Source: Thermoprotei archaeon
Lineage (GTDB): Archaea; Thermoproteota; Thermoprotei; Thermofilales; B20-G17
DNA length: 22,607 nt
Assembly: GCA_003650785.1 (NCBI GenBank)
Contig: QMRW01000008.1
Coordinates: 1-22,607 of the forward strand
Direction of reading: 5' to 3'
The notes beneath the pieces were generated by a model. The model was not told the DNA's origin, searched no databases, and saw nothing but the letters and a program-made list of their open reading frames with translations. Below, in pieces: positions 7,335-15,379 of the stretch. Each line of letters begins with the position of its first letter. Positions within the stretch are counted from its first letter, which is position 1. The position numbers and the translations under genes are program-made.

Positions 7335-8036
7335 TTAATTTTTACTCTTGTTATCTATAGTAGTGTAGAAATCTTTAATTGTACTATATTCTATCGGTAA
7401 GTCCTCTAGATCTACTAAAAGCCTACCAAGTTTTTCCAAGGGAATTGTCACTATTCCATCTACTATGAGTTGATCTTGTATGTAGAACGTGATGACTACT
7501 GGTATAAACTTCAACTTACTCGTAACTTCGATAGGTATTTTCAGGAGTCTATGAGCAACCTCTAGAAACTCCTTGAACCTCTCTTTATGCCTCAATGTGG
7601 ACTCCAGTAATGCACTTCTCCTCCCTCTAAGTCTGAGCCAATGTTTACAATCCACTACTAGCACATAGGGATATTGGATGGCGACTATATCTATCTCAAA
7701 TCTCTTACCATGAGAAGTGAAGTGTAAATTCCTATGAACTTTGAAGCCATGAGTGCTCAAGATCCTTGAGCATAGTTCTTCGTATTCTTTCCAGTCCATT
7801 AGTTTTACTATATCATATGCTGGAATTCCTGAGTTGATACTTTCCATGGCGAATCCTATTTTGTCTAAAAGGACTATGGTATTTCCTTCAAACGAAAGGT
7901 ACTGCTTCAGTCTCTCGATAGCACTATTTATTACGGATCTACCTACGCTATACTTTCTACAGAATTCATTAACATCAAGAGTTTGACTCTTCATCAATTC
8001 CTTCACTAAGATTGTTCTTACTAGCTCGATTAACAT
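7335..8036 (-). CDS. Mrr-like PD-(D/E)XK nuclease with N-terminal helical (HTH-like) region
   Basis: Residues 80-135 carry the Mrr/archaeal restriction-endonuclease pattern. MDWKEYEELCSRILSTHGFKV is the first helix with glutamate, EID at 114-116 supplies the first acid (D116), and VVDCKHW (127-133) gives D129 and K131, the second acid and lysine. The N-terminal 50 residues look like a winged helix (CRKYSVGRSVINSAIERLKQYL). The frame is open to 8321, but that region is the antisense of nucS. I chose ATG 8036 (233 aa) because a TATA-like box at 8064-8072 lies about 32 bases upstream. It is divergent from nucS and may act in the same repair setting. No modification methyltransferase is adjacent, so a classical restriction role is unlikely. 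Confidence 0.78.
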   Translation of the reverse strand: MLIELVRTILVKELMKSQTLDVNEFCRKYSVGRSVINSAIERLKQYLSFEGNTIVLLDKIGFAMESINSGIPAYDIVKLMDWKEYEELCSRILSTHGFKVHRNLHFTSHGKRFEIDIVAIQYPYVLVVDCKHWLRLRGRRSALLESTLRHKERFKEFLEVAHRLLKIPIEVTSKLKFIPVVITFYIQDQLIVDGIVTIPLEKLGRLLVDLEDLPIEYSTIKDFYTTIDNKSKN

Positions 8037-8076
8037 TACATCTTTAAAAGTTACTGCGTACATATATTTTTCAGGT
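8037..8076. promoter_or_regulatory. Compact divergent promoter for the nuclease and nucS
   Basis: Only 40 bases separate ATG 8036 (minus) from ATG 8077 (plus). CTTTAAAAG at 8042-8050 lies about 31 bases before nucS. On the other strand AAAATATATG, covering about 8063-8072, lies about 32 bases before the nuclease start. Each TATA box thus abuts the other gene's start codon, so two polymerases could not easily use the region at once. Confidence 0.5.
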
Positions 8077-8793
8077 ATGAGTAGGCATACTATAGCTTTA
8101 GAGAGCCCGACTCCAGAAAGAGCAGTGGAGATTTTGAGAAAATCGATACTAGGAAGTAGAACCTCAATAATAGTGGGAAGGTGTATAGTGAAATATAGAG
8201 GTAGAGCTGAGAGCTTTCTAGGAGAAGGAGATCGTGTAATAATTCTGAAGCCGGATGGATCCCTTCTCGTGCACAAAGCTAGTAAAAGAGAACCTGTCAA
8301 TTGGAATCCTCCTGGATCCATTCATAGAGTCTATCTAAAGGAAGGGAAAGTAATTGTAGAGAGCATTAGGAGAAGACCACGAGAGACAATATTCATAGAG
8401 CTTAGTGAGGTATACTTCGTAGGTTCCTTTAAGCTAATAGATGAAGAGTGTATAATGATAACTGGTACTGAGAAAGATGTAGTAGATATTATTTTTCGCA
8501 GTCCCGAAGTTATAGAGAAAGGATTTAAACCCCTCTATAGAGAGATGAGCACAAAGTATGGCAAGATAGATATCTTTGGAGTCGATGAAAAGGGTAGAGC
8601 TGTGGTAATAGAAGTAAAGAGGAGAAAAGCCGATCTCTCCTCAGTATCTCAACTATTAAGATATGTAGAAAGTGTAAGAGAGAGTACTAACTCTCCTGTT
8701 AGAGGAATTCTTGTAGCTCCAGATTGTTCCGCCTCAGCAAGATTGTTCCTGAAAAGTCACAATCTTGAGTTCAGGAAAGTGATGTTTAAATAG
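8077..8793 (+). CDS. nucS: Endonuclease NucS (EndoMS)
   Basis: NucS/EndoMS cuts mismatched or branched DNA and replaces MutS-MutL mismatch repair in many archaea and actinobacteria, usually working with PCNA. The 238-residue length is typical. The N-terminal DNA-binding and dimerisation half shows GDRVIILKPDGSLLVHK (51-67) and PVNWNPPG (73-80). The C-terminal RecB-like nuclease half shows GKIDIFGVD (162-170, D165), VVIEVKRRKA (176-185, E179 and K181) and SQLLRYVE (191-198). All are hallmark motifs. The C-terminus ends in EFRKVMFK, without an obvious full PIP box. The ATG start has a TATA-like box about 31 bases upstream, so the message is leaderless. It is divergent from a Mrr-like nuclease. 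Confidence 0.96.
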   Translation: MSRHTIALESPTPERAVEILRKSILGSRTSIIVGRCIVKYRGRAESFLGEGDRVIILKPDGSLLVHKASKREPVNWNPPGSIHRVYLKEGKVIVESIRRRPRETIFIELSEVYFVGSFKLIDEECIMITGTEKDVVDIIFRSPEVIEKGFKPLYREMSTKYGKIDIFGVDEKGRAVVIEVKRRKADLSSVSQLLRYVESVRESTNSPVRGILVAPDCSASARLFLKSHNLEFRKVMFK

Positions 8794-8824
8794 TTAACGA
8801 AATTGTATTCATAAAAATACATCT

Positions 8825-10603
8825 TTAAAACCGTGGTAAAAGCCTACAGCTACATATTCCTTTAAGAGGACACTTCGCTGCTGGGATGTGAAGATACCTT
8901 CCCTTAGTACAATAGTTCATCCATAGGTATCTAAGTGCAAGTATCTTGAGCTTATCCTCGGGAGATAGTTCAAATGCTATTCTGTTTAAATCCTCTCTAG
9001 TACTAATGTTCCTACCTCTTTTCATAACTCCTGTCCTCGATAGTATATCTATCAACCTATAGTCTAGTGGAATCTCTATGCTGAGCACATCGTCGATATC
9101 CACTATATTAAATACCTTAGTTATGTAGTAGATGAATGATGCTATGGTGTTAACTCCAATACATGGATAGGATCGTAGTGTTGTACATAGTAATCTTATT
9201 GAAGGGCCTTCGCTAGCCCCTATACGAAGGGCATTAGCCAGGTTTGAGACTTTGTCTAGATCAGTATCAGGATCTAGTACTGTAGAGACTGTCTTAATAG
9301 TGTATTTGAAGAGATCTCCATAGAATTCCTTTAGATTGTTCATAGAGTAATTACTGAAAAATCTATAGAGAGCAGATACTGTTGTAGCAAGCTTATGTAC
9401 AGTATTATTACCTATTCTGTTGGGAAGGGATTTCCTGAGAGCCCTGTACACTCTCTTCTCATTATCTAATCGTTGAAGCTTCTCTTCATGTATTATACTT
9501 TTGAATTTACTCAGGTACTCTATTGCATCTCTATTCTCTACCCAGTGGAACTGTTCGAATATTGAACTTAGAAGTAATAAGTAAATTTTCATAGAGTTTG
9601 TTTTTATCCCTCTCAGAATGTTTTCCTCGAGTAATTCTCTAAAGTATTCAGTGGCTGATTTTTCAATATTCTCCAGAACCTTATGTACACTATCCATTTT
9701 TATTATATTTCTATGAATATACCTTTTAAGCCTATGTCTCAGTTCGGGAATATGTTTTGAGGCATGTTCCATTATCTCTATAGTTATCCACTTTCTGTTA
9801 CTGCGATTAGGGGTATAGTCTAGACTTCCACTTGGGGTCTGTACGCTTAGAAGAGTTTTTACATACTCTAGAAGATTGCGGAACTCTACCTCTACATAGC
9901 CAGAGGCTATTAATGCGAGTGAGACAAGTGTCTTCTTAAGAATATTGACATTTATAGCCAGGTATAGCTGTTCTTCAAGCCATGAACGTAATGCATTAAT
10001 GGCTCTCTCTTTCGATACTTCACTTAGATACTCGTTGCAATATAATAGTATAAATGCCGTTAGTTCTATATCTCCGCGTCCATCGGTGATCCATAATCCA
10101 CTTCTTCCCTGTATATTTTCAAGTCTTCTTATAAAGTCTAGAACTATGTCTTCATAACCATAGGTACTCATCGCTTTAAGTACTCTTAAACTCGTATACA
10201 CTGAAAGCCTTGTATAGTTCCATTCAAAGGGTAATATCTTCTTCAAGATTGGGATAGTCGAGTGTATCTCACTCCAAAATCCTATCTTCGATCTCCTATT
10301 ATTAAGTGCATTTACTATATAGTCCAGTTCACATTTCCTACCCTTGGTTAGTACTAGAAGGGCATTAGCCGTAGCTATTATACTGGGAGGATAATTTCTA
10401 TCCCATAGAAGTGGAGTGAACTCGTGCTCTTTAGTCAGTTTGTAGAGCCATTCTATCCAATGATTTACTATCTCTAGATCTATGATCTTCAAATCTACAA
10501 TTAAGGGAAGTTTGTAGAATAGCTCTGTAGAGGATATATAGTCTGCAATACTTTCAATGTAGTCTCTCATATGTCTCGACTTTATGTCATGAATAATATG
10601 CAT
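8825..10603 (-). CDS. 592-aa helical protein with C-terminal HhH-GPD (Nth-like) domain
   Basis: The N-terminal 300 residues are helical repeats with ANALLVL, YTSLRVLKAM, GRGDIELTAFILLY and QTPSGSLDYTPN, reminiscent of alpha/alpha-toroid (prenyltransferase-type) repeats; this is weak. The last 110 residues follow endonuclease III. IGVNTIASFIYYI (482-494) lies at the helix-hairpin-helix (Nth PGVGRKTA), and IPLDYRLIDILSRTG (511-525) at Nth VDTHIFRVCNRTQ, with D514 at the catalytic Asp138. KCPLKGIC (577-584) lies at the end of the iron-sulphur loop. The Nth lysine position appears to be T486. Only C578 and C584 match the cluster spacing, though C565 and C586 are near. It may be a monofunctional glycosylase or a DNA-binding relic. 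The start could also be M12 (10570). Confidence 0.62.
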   Translation of the reverse strand: MHIIHDIKSRHMRDYIESIADYISSTELFYKLPLIVDLKIIDLEIVNHWIEWLYKLTKEHEFTPLLWDRNYPPSIIATANALLVLTKGRKCELDYIVNALNNRRSKIGFWSEIHSTIPILKKILPFEWNYTRLSVYTSLRVLKAMSTYGYEDIVLDFIRRLENIQGRSGLWITDGRGDIELTAFILLYCNEYLSEVSKERAINALRSWLEEQLYLAINVNILKKTLVSLALIASGYVEVEFRNLLEYVKTLLSVQTPSGSLDYTPNRSNRKWITIEIMEHASKHIPELRHRLKRYIHRNIIKMDSVHKVLENIEKSATEYFRELLEENILRGIKTNSMKIYLLLLSSIFEQFHWVENRDAIEYLSKFKSIIHEEKLQRLDNEKRVYRALRKSLPNRIGNNTVHKLATTVSALYRFFSNYSMNNLKEFYGDLFKYTIKTVSTVLDPDTDLDKVSNLANALRIGASEGPSIRLLCTTLRSYPCIGVNTIASFIYYITKVFNIVDIDDVLSIEIPLDYRLIDILSRTGVMKRGRNISTREDLNRIAFELSPEDKLKILALRYLWMNYCTKGRYLHIPAAKCPLKGICSCRLLPRF

Positions 10604-10737
10604 GAGCCTAAATATCTCTATCTTCTCGCTTTGAAATGCATGTCTGTTCGGTAGTTGATTATACTACTATAGTGACATAAATCGCCATAGGAAAGTATCT
10701 TAAAACGCTATAACTTTAGTATTATGGTGTAATATAA

Positions 10738-11619
10738 ATGAGAGTTGGAGTAATATACTCAACACCAATACCGACAACTACTAATAGACTTATCATAGAT
10801 GAATTGAAGAGAAGGAATATAGAGACTATTCCTATACCACTCCAAGTGCTTGAATTAAAGCTGGGAGAAGGAATATTCGAACTGAGTATAGGTCCAGAAA
10901 AACTAGAACTAGATGTAGCATTATTAAGAGGGCTGGGTGCTATAATATCTTTAGACCAATATCTAGTGAGAGTAGGTATTCTAAAGTCCATGGAAGAGCT
11001 TGGAGTGAAGTTAATTAATAACCTAAATGCCTTCCTGACCAGTAGGAGTAAACTACTTACATTACTCACTCTGTACAAAAAAGGTTTACCCGTTCCTTTA
11101 ACCTTAGTCTCTGAGAACCTAAGGCGACTATACGAAGATAGTAAGGCTATAAAACCAATCATAGTTAAACCCTGTATGGGATCTAGAGGGTACGGAACGA
11201 CCGTGGCATACGATCATGATATATTATTTCAAATATACAGACACCTACTATCCATGGGCATAGTGCCTCTTACTCAGAGATATCTCGATAAACCACAGAG
11301 GGATATAAGAGTATTCATAATCGGAGATGAGGCAGTAGCTGCTATGTACAGGATATCGACGAAATCTTGGAAGACAAATATAGCTCAGGGAGCTAGAGCT
11401 AGGCCTTTGAAGATAAGTGAGGAGTTAAGTGAACTCGCCATCAGAGCCTGTAGAGCGGTAGGTTTAGAATACGGTGGGGTCGATATAGCTGAAGAAAATG
11501 AGAACTACTTCATATTAGAAGTAAATGGAAGTCCCGACTTTGAAAGACTTATGCAGATTACTAAAGTCAACATTCCATCACTAATAGTAGATTATATATT
11601 AAATCTAGCTAGAGAGTAG
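10738..11619 (+). CDS. RimK/MptN-type ATP-grasp amino-acid ligase
   Basis: The 293-residue protein has the ATP-grasp order of the RimK family, enzymes that join an amino acid (often glutamate) to a carboxylate on a protein or cofactor. VKPCMGSRGYG (143-153) is the ATP lysine and glycine loop, RDIRVFIIGDEAVAAMYR (188-205) is the RimK core, and WKTNIAQGA (211-219) matches the family TNxxxGG region. GGVDI (246-250) and EVNGSPDFE (261-269) hold the magnesium-binding E and N. It resembles MptN (tetrahydromethanopterin glutamate ligase), LysX and RimK about equally, and there is no LysW carrier gene nearby. Substrate is open. The start ATG has GGTGT nine bases upstream and TATA-like CTTAAAAC about 35 upstream. 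Confidence 0.85.
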   Translation: MRVGVIYSTPIPTTTNRLIIDELKRRNIETIPIPLQVLELKLGEGIFELSIGPEKLELDVALLRGLGAIISLDQYLVRVGILKSMEELGVKLINNLNAFLTSRSKLLTLLTLYKKGLPVPLTLVSENLRRLYEDSKAIKPIIVKPCMGSRGYGTTVAYDHDILFQIYRHLLSMGIVPLTQRYLDKPQRDIRVFIIGDEAVAAMYRISTKSWKTNIAQGARARPLKISEELSELAIRACRAVGLEYGGVDIAEENENYFILEVNGSPDFERLMQITKVNIPSLIVDYILNLARE

Positions 11620-11667
11620 CCTAGTTAATGTTTTGAAAGCTCTAGAAGTCGTAGTCTAGGTGGAGAA

Positions 11668-11675
11668 CTTAAATA
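11668..11675 (+). promoter_or_regulatory. TATA-like box for sRNA-3
   Basis: CTTAAATA is centred about 26 bases before the C box of sRNA-3, the same arrangement seen for the other two sRNAs. Confidence 0.5.
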
Positions 11676-11693
11676 GATGTAATCAATAATTAA

Positions 11694-11757
11694 GCGGATG
11701 ATGAAGGAAGAGACGAGTTGAGTGATGATATAGTGAGCAGATTCTGATAAATATCGC
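11694..11757 (+). ncRNA. Box C/D guide sRNA (sRNA-3)
   Basis: C box ATGATGA is at 11698-11704, C' box GTGATGA at 11722-11728 and D box CTGA at 11744-11747. The D' candidate TTGA at 11718-11721 directly abuts C', so the usual 3-5 base spacer is missing. C to D spans 50 bases, a normal archaeal size. Bases GCG (11694-11696) and CGC (11755-11757) could start the terminal stem. The guide beside D, agtgagcagatt (11732-11743), predicts a target AATCTGCTCACT, methylated at its fifth base. The D' guide is within 11705-11717. A TATA-like box is correctly placed. The RNA ends before the separate promoter of the zinc-ribbon gene. Confidence 0.68.
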
Positions 11758-11807
11758 CTACATGAGTATTATATACTCCTATTCAGATTAGAATTAGGTG
11801 TCTAGAG

Positions 11808-11999
11808 ATGCCGCTGAAAAGTGAAGAGGATAGAGGATGGGTTTTAGAATGTGAGAACTGTGGTTCGGAAAGAATGTTGTACGTGGGATATGATATAAGC
11901 GATTTTGAGAAGATCTATATATTCTGCAGTAAGTGTGGGCGGAATACTATGCATAGAATAATAGGGTACAAGGATGGAGAGCTGAGTCCTCTCGAGTGA
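11808..11999 (+). CDS. Small zinc-ribbon protein (63 aa)
   Basis: Two cysteine pairs, CENC (15-18) and CSKC (40-43), each followed by glycine, with beta strands between them, make a single zinc ribbon like those in small archaeal nucleic-acid-binding or transcription-factor-like proteins. There is no other domain. The ATG at 11808 is preceded by GGTG (spacing 7) and by TATA-like TATTATATACTC about 35 bases upstream. The last four bases overlap the start of the next gene (GTGA), so the two are very likely co-translated. Its partner is unknown, which leaves its job open; a role in RNA or transcription is inference only. Confidence 0.75.
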   Translation: MPLKSEEDRGWVLECENCGSERMLYVGYDISDFEKIYIFCSKCGRNTMHRIIGYKDGELSPLE

Positions 12000-12727
12000 G
12001 AGTGAGTACTAATCATGTTAACTTTTTAAAGAACTGGGATGTTGAAGATATTAGTATGTTTGGCACTACTGAAAGATTGATAGGTAAGATCCTTAAGGAT
12101 AAAATAGAGGTTATAAAGCACGAAAGAGGGGTCACCTACATTAGACCTAAAGATGCGGCCTTTGACGAAATGTTCATCTACAAGAGAATGATTGGCCTCT
12201 TTGAGTATAAGTACATGTTTACTGCTAATATCCTCATAGTACCAGCAGACGGAATGACGCCATTGATGGCTGATGTCTATAGGTACTTAAAGGGATGTGA
12301 GTGTATACTGAAGCATAGGGGTATATTCAGAAAGACCATAAGCTTTGAACCCCGCGAGGAACTCAGTAAATTAGCCACTTTAATTGAAGGACTTAAGGTG
12401 AGTAATAGACTCACTAATCTTCTCAATAGCGATAGAGAACTTATGGAGGACATATCAAAATTAGGTACTATAGAACTGTACGTTCTTCTGAAGTCCATAG
12501 ATGAGACATATCTACCATTTATAACCGATAGAGATAAACTAATACTAGCTGAAAAAGCATTCTTTGAGAAACCTTCAGAGATTTTATGGACACTGACATT
12601 AACGCACACACTTCCTAGAGGTTTTAGATTTAAACGTAATGTGCTACTCATATTCGATGTAATGGATAGAATAGCTAGAAAACTAAGAGATCTGAGTAAC
12701 GATGTTATCTCTGAGCTTTCAGCCTAG
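11996..12727 (+). CDS. Unknown protein (243 aa), coupled to the zinc-ribbon gene
   Basis: I do not recognise this protein. The N-terminal half (about 20-115) mixes strands and helices, for example GVTYIRPKDAAFDEMF, YMFTANILIVPADGMTP and MADVYRYLKGCECIL. The rest is helical with repeated charged/leucine patterns (LATLIEGLKVSNRLTNLL, IARKLRDLSNDVISEL). There are no cysteine pairs, no membrane span and no nucleotide loop. The GTG start at 11996 overlaps the previous stop by four bases; a second GTG (12002) or ATG 12056 are less likely starts. The 3' end overlaps the convergent cysS gene by 23 bases, so their messages are antisense there. Confidence 0.6.
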   Translation: MRVSTNHVNFLKNWDVEDISMFGTTERLIGKILKDKIEVIKHERGVTYIRPKDAAFDEMFIYKRMIGLFEYKYMFTANILIVPADGMTPLMADVYRYLKGCECILKHRGIFRKTISFEPREELSKLATLIEGLKVSNRLTNLLNSDRELMEDISKLGTIELYVLLKSIDETYLPFITDRDKLILAEKAFFEKPSEILWTLTLTHTLPRGFRFKRNVLLIFDVMDRIARKLRDLSNDVISELSA

Positions 12728-14153
12728 GTCTATAGAACCATACTGGACCATAGCCTGTATCTCGTACCTCTATCCCTATTTTCCTTAGCTCAGCTCTTAT
12801 AGCATCTGATAAGCTCCACATTTTCTTTTCTCTCAACTTTTCTCTTACTTCGAGTAATATTCCAAGAAGTTGTACTGTAGTCCTACTTAGTTTTTCATAT
12901 TCAAGTTTAAAGCCAAGTATTTCACGTAGAAGCTCTACCATAGTATAGTACGCCAGTCTTAAGTGCTCTGATCTTATGTAGCTATCCTCCTTTTTCTCTA
13001 CAATTCTTTCATAATAATCTATGAATTCAAATATTTTTGATAAAGCTCCTGGTGTGTTAAAGTCGTCATCCATAGCATCCATGAACTCCTTCTTCATAGT
13101 CTTTAACTTACTTAGAAACTCTTCTTCTAGATCCTTTTTATACTCTTCTACTCTCCTAAGCATTGAGGTCACTCTCAATCTCTCTAGCGTACCATATATT
13201 CTGGATAGTGCTCTTTCGAGCTCCTCGATTTTTTCATACGAAAAATCTATTTGACTTCTGTAATGTGCTTGAGCTACCATAAACCTGAGTACATCAGCGC
13301 TATGTTTTTTGAGAAATTCTACTACTGGTACTATATTGTAAAGAGATTTTGACATTTTTTCCCTTCCTATTGTAAGAAGACCTGTATGCAACCAGAATCT
13401 GCTAAATGGTCTCTTTCCAGTGTAGGCCTCGGATTGAGCTATTTCATTTTCATGGTGGGGAAATATGAGATCCGCACCACCTCCATGGATATCTATCTGT
13501 TCTCCTAAGTGCTTAAGAGCCATTACGGTACATTCTATATGCCATCCTGGTCTACCAGGTCCCCAGGGGCTAGGCCAAGAGGGTTCATCCTTCTTAGATG
13601 CTTTCCAGAGTGCGAAATCTCTAGGATCTTCTTTTCTCTTATCTACCTCTATACGTGCTCCAGCGAGCATATACTCGAACTTCTGCTTAGATAGTTTACC
13701 GTAGTCTTTGAACTTTCTCACTCTGAAATATACATCACCATCAATCACGTATGCATACCCCAAGTCGATTAATCTGCCTACTACACTTATTATATCTTTA
13801 ATGTGTTCAGTTACTCTGGGATACACATCGGCTCTTAGTAAATTGAGCTCTTCTACAACTCTGAAGAAGTCTTCCTCATACATTCTAGCTACTTCGAAGG
13901 GAGATATCCCAAGTTCCCTAGCCTTTTTTATTATTTTATCCTCAACATCCGTTATATTGACTACATATTTTACCCTATAGCCCTTATATTTCAGGTATCT
14001 TACAATTATATCAAATGCTATATAGGTTCTAGCATGTCCTACGTGTGTTAGATCATATACTGTGGGTCCGCATACATAGATCTTAACAATGCCATCTTCT
14101 ATAGGTTTAAACTCCCTCTTTTTCTCGCTTAGAGTATCAGATATCTTCAACAC
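12705..14153 (-). CDS. cysS: Cysteinyl-tRNA synthetase
   Basis: This class I synthetase charges tRNA-Cys in the cytosol. All family landmarks are present: CGPTVYD with zinc ligand C28, HVGH (37-40) as the HIGH motif, and WHIECTVM (204-211) with C208. GGADLIFPHHENE (225-237) supplies the remaining zinc-binding His/Glu, and KMSKS lies at 266-270. The length of 482 is normal, with the usual helical anticodon-binding DALR domain from about 300, including DDDFNTPGAL. The start is GTG at 14153. TATA-like GAAATATAGG is about 24 bases upstream, so the message is nearly leaderless. The 3' end overlaps the convergent gene by 23 bases. Confidence 0.98.
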   Translation of the reverse strand: MLKISDTLSEKKREFKPIEDGIVKIYVCGPTVYDLTHVGHARTYIAFDIIVRYLKYKGYRVKYVVNITDVEDKIIKKARELGISPFEVARMYEEDFFRVVEELNLLRADVYPRVTEHIKDIISVVGRLIDLGYAYVIDGDVYFRVRKFKDYGKLSKQKFEYMLAGARIEVDKRKEDPRDFALWKASKKDEPSWPSPWGPGRPGWHIECTVMALKHLGEQIDIHGGGADLIFPHHENEIAQSEAYTGKRPFSRFWLHTGLLTIGREKMSKSLYNIVPVVEFLKKHSADVLRFMVAQAHYRSQIDFSYEKIEELERALSRIYGTLERLRVTSMLRRVEEYKKDLEEEFLSKLKTMKKEFMDAMDDDFNTPGALSKIFEFIDYYERIVEKKEDSYIRSEHLRLAYYTMVELLREILGFKLEYEKLSRTTVQLLGILLEVREKLREKKMWSLSDAIRAELRKIGIEVRDTGYGPVWFYRPRLKAQR

Positions 14154-14508
14154 AATGTGACTTTCACCGTCCTATATTTCTGTACTGTATCCTTATAATT
14201 TTATCGTATTTCGCTCGATGAATATGCATAGACCCCTCCTCCTCCATTTAGAGTTAGGTTACTTCACCACTGAATATGCACACATCCTAAAGGTACTCCC
14301 TAATTATCTCAGTCTGGATAGTAGTACCACTCAAGGATATCCTCGTCATACTAATCTTTCAGAGGCCTCTTACCTACTATTCCGTAGTAGTCTTCGTTAA
14401 GTATCCTAGTCTTACAATCGTTTCGGGAGATATTCGTAGTTCTCTTAGGGGTAGGAGAGTATCTCATAAAATAATGTCTGGTCAATCTTAGGCTATAGTA
14501 TAGACTCT
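14154..14508. other. 355-bp gap with cysS promoter; no gene firmly supported
   Basis: On the minus strand it holds the cysS TATA-like box (14172-14180). On the plus strand a 60-codon ORF runs 14218-14400 and has TATA-like TTATAATT about 22 bases before its ATG. Its sequence is pyrimidine-rich, unlike real genes here, and matches no family I know. An overlapping frame (about 14386-14490) reads on with VKYPSLTIVSGDIRSSLRGR, which could mean one frameshifted gene or chance. I looked for SRP RNA, RNase P RNA and tRNA signatures on both strands and saw none. A small inverted repeat (CTACTATTCCGTAGTAG) lies near 14373-14391. Confidence 0.3.
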
Positions 14509-15177
14509 CTAGGCTAGATCCTCTGTCGAGGGTATAGTATCACCCACAAGAGCTCTCTTGATGCTGCTTAGTCTCTCTAGTATAGTATTCAGTCTTTCAA
14601 TAGCATCTAGAAAGTCATCTAAGTGTATTTCTCCTAAGAACCATTTCATCAGAATGTCATCTAATTCTTCTCTAGTTCTCTCCTCGACCATTTCAATAAG
14701 CTTAAGCGTGTCTACTCGTCTGGGTTCCTTAATTTTTAATTCCATATTTACATTTTCATCCATTCTCTGTGCGTAGCTTTTGAGCAATAGTGGATTGATC
14801 TTACTTACTTTCCTTTTTATCTCATCGGGAGTAGTATGACTATCTATGTTTAAATACTTAACCAATCTCTCAAGTGTATCTGTACTTGAGCTGCTTTCAA
14901 CTAGGAAGAGCTTATTACCGATCACGATTATATTTGAAGGATGTACTTTTAGTGCTCTTCCATCCATTCCCTCTATCACCACAGTTTCAGCCCTACCACT
15001 CCTCCTACTAGCTCTTATCTCCATAATCCATCCTACTACATTTTGATTGACATCCCTAACTATCCTTCTCTTGAAAGTACTCAGCCTGTTTATCTTTATC
15101 TCGTCTAATGTCAGTAAACCATACTTCTCTTTGAACCTCTCTAAAGTCTCACGTCCTCTTCTGAAGCTTATCCTCAA
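14509..15177 (-). CDS. PRC-barrel-like protein with helical C-terminus, unknown function
   Basis: Residues about 38-95 look like a PRC-barrel: RRIVRDVNQNVVGWIMEI, ETVVIEGMDGRALKVHP, then NIIVIGNKLFLV. Such small barrels occur in ribosome maturation, photosynthetic and archaeal cell-division (CdvA) proteins. The rest is charged and helical, ending with a segment around MKWFLGEIHLDDFLDAIERL. A barrel followed by helices is also the CdvA layout, but the barrel begins later here, the neighbours are not cdvB/cdvC, and the match is only in shape. The start is TTG at 15177 with GGGTGT six bases upstream as ribosome binding site. TATA-like TTATAATG near 15235-15242 would give a short leader. Confidence 0.6.
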   Translation of the reverse strand: MRISFRRGRETLERFKEKYGLLTLDEIKINRLSTFKRRIVRDVNQNVVGWIMEIRASRRSGRAETVVIEGMDGRALKVHPSNIIVIGNKLFLVESSSSTDTLERLVKYLNIDSHTTPDEIKRKVSKINPLLLKSYAQRMDENVNMELKIKEPRRVDTLKLIEMVEERTREELDDILMKWFLGEIHLDDFLDAIERLNTILERLSSIKRALVGDTIPSTEDLA

Positions 15178-15379
15178 GTACTACACCCAAGAGTTAGTGC
15201 TACTATAGTAGTTTGAGATTACGCTGTCTCATCATTATAATCTCCAGCAGAATACTCAGATACTGTGTTACATGTGGTATAAACCTATGAGCTACGGTGG
15301 ACACTACTAGCTTGGATCTCCTTGTATAGTACTATTGAGGTATGTCAAGGCATATGATCTCTTAATTACATGTGTACAA

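Noticed and set aside
7275..7400. A 41-codon plus-strand ORF starting at ATG 7275.
   Set aside because: It overlaps the end of the nuclease gene in antisense, has no well-placed promoter or ribosome binding site, and its second half follows the antisense of a real gene.
7335..8036. Part of a restriction-modification system.
   Set aside because: No DNA methyltransferase or specificity subunit is nearby; the methyltransferase at 16731 is distant and of another family.
8037..8321. N-terminal extension of the Mrr-like nuclease to 8321.
   Set aside because: It lies on the antisense of nucS, reads as low-complexity shadow sequence, and the promoter signals point to ATG 8036.
15189..15245. ATGATGA on the minus strand near 15229-15235, considered as a fourth C/D sRNA.
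   Set aside because: No CTGA or close D box follows within the required distance, and the site overlaps the probable TATA box of the PRC-barrel-like gene.
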